Shown here: positions 23,499 through 23,541 of the stretch, piece by piece | Layout: each line of letters begins with the position of its first letter | How positions within the stretch are numbered: position 1 is the stretch's first letter | NCBI GenBank assembly: GCA_050743265.1 | Contig: JBOGEN010000128.1 | Coordinates: forward strand, 1 to 23,541 | From: JBOGEN01 sp050743265 | GTDB lineage: Bacteria > Actinomycetota > Actinomycetes > JBOGEN01 | DNA length: 23,541 nucleotides | Direction: 5' to 3' | Translations under genes and position numbers: made by a program | Notes under the pieces: model-generated | Database searches by the model: none | The model's input: only the letters and a program-made list of their open reading frames with translations | What the model was told of the DNA's origin: nothing

Positions 23499-23541
23499 CG
23501 GGCAAGTGTGGCAGCCGCCGGGCACGTCGAAGGCCCCGCAC

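Overview
The window is a gene-dense, very GC-rich stretch of an actinobacterial chromosome. The markers are OpcA, RbpA, WhiA, a mycothiol-dependent-isomerase-type protein, frequent GTG starts, and the whiA-yvcK-rapZ-uvrC order. Protein style and gene order fit Micrococcales, perhaps near Cellulomonas; the family-level placement is inference. There is no mobile element, CRISPR array, tRNA or rRNA, and no gene-free stretch over 300 bp. The longest intergenic gaps are 21335-21601, 17848-18055 and 19025-19222.  Layout: (1) 1-1383 (+): the end of opcA, then pgl, the tail of an oxidative pentose phosphate operon. A perfect hairpin at 1396-1423 separates it from the convergent rbpA. (2) 1418-5226 (-), transcribed gap > pgk > tpiA > secG > rbpA: lower glycolysis, a Sec translocon subunit and an RNA polymerase-binding factor. 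(3) 5373-10286 (-), transcribed uvrC > rapZ > yvcK > whiA: tightly overlapping start/stop codons join excision repair to envelope and developmental regulators. (4) 10403-13933 (-): uvrA, then a small Rieske iron-sulfur lipoprotein with a Tat-type signal. (5) 14102-16813: a P1-family (S58) self-cleaving peptidase (-) divergent from a mycothiol-type maleylpyruvate isomerase family gene and a metallo-beta-lactamase-fold hydrolase (+). (6) 16819-19192 (-): two tandem TerC-family membrane proteins, each preceded by its own yybP-ykoY-type manganese riboswitch. (7) 19223-21334 (-): uvrB. (8) 21602-22861 (+): a polysaccharide pyruvyl transferase family gene. (9) 22881-23498 (-): coaE.  How the genes work together: all three subunits of the UvrABC excinuclease lie within about 13 kb but in separate transcription units, and no canonical actinobacterial SOS box was seen by eye upstream of any of them. 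The glycolytic operon and the opcA-pgl tail together supply central carbon flux.  The most notable regulatory structure is the terC pair. Each leader carries the conserved blocks of the Mn2+-sensing yybP-ykoY aptamer in the right order. In each, the 3' strand of the closing helix P1 can instead pair with the ribosome binding site, over 8 bp in one and 6 bp in the other. This predicts translational ON switches for two manganese exporters.
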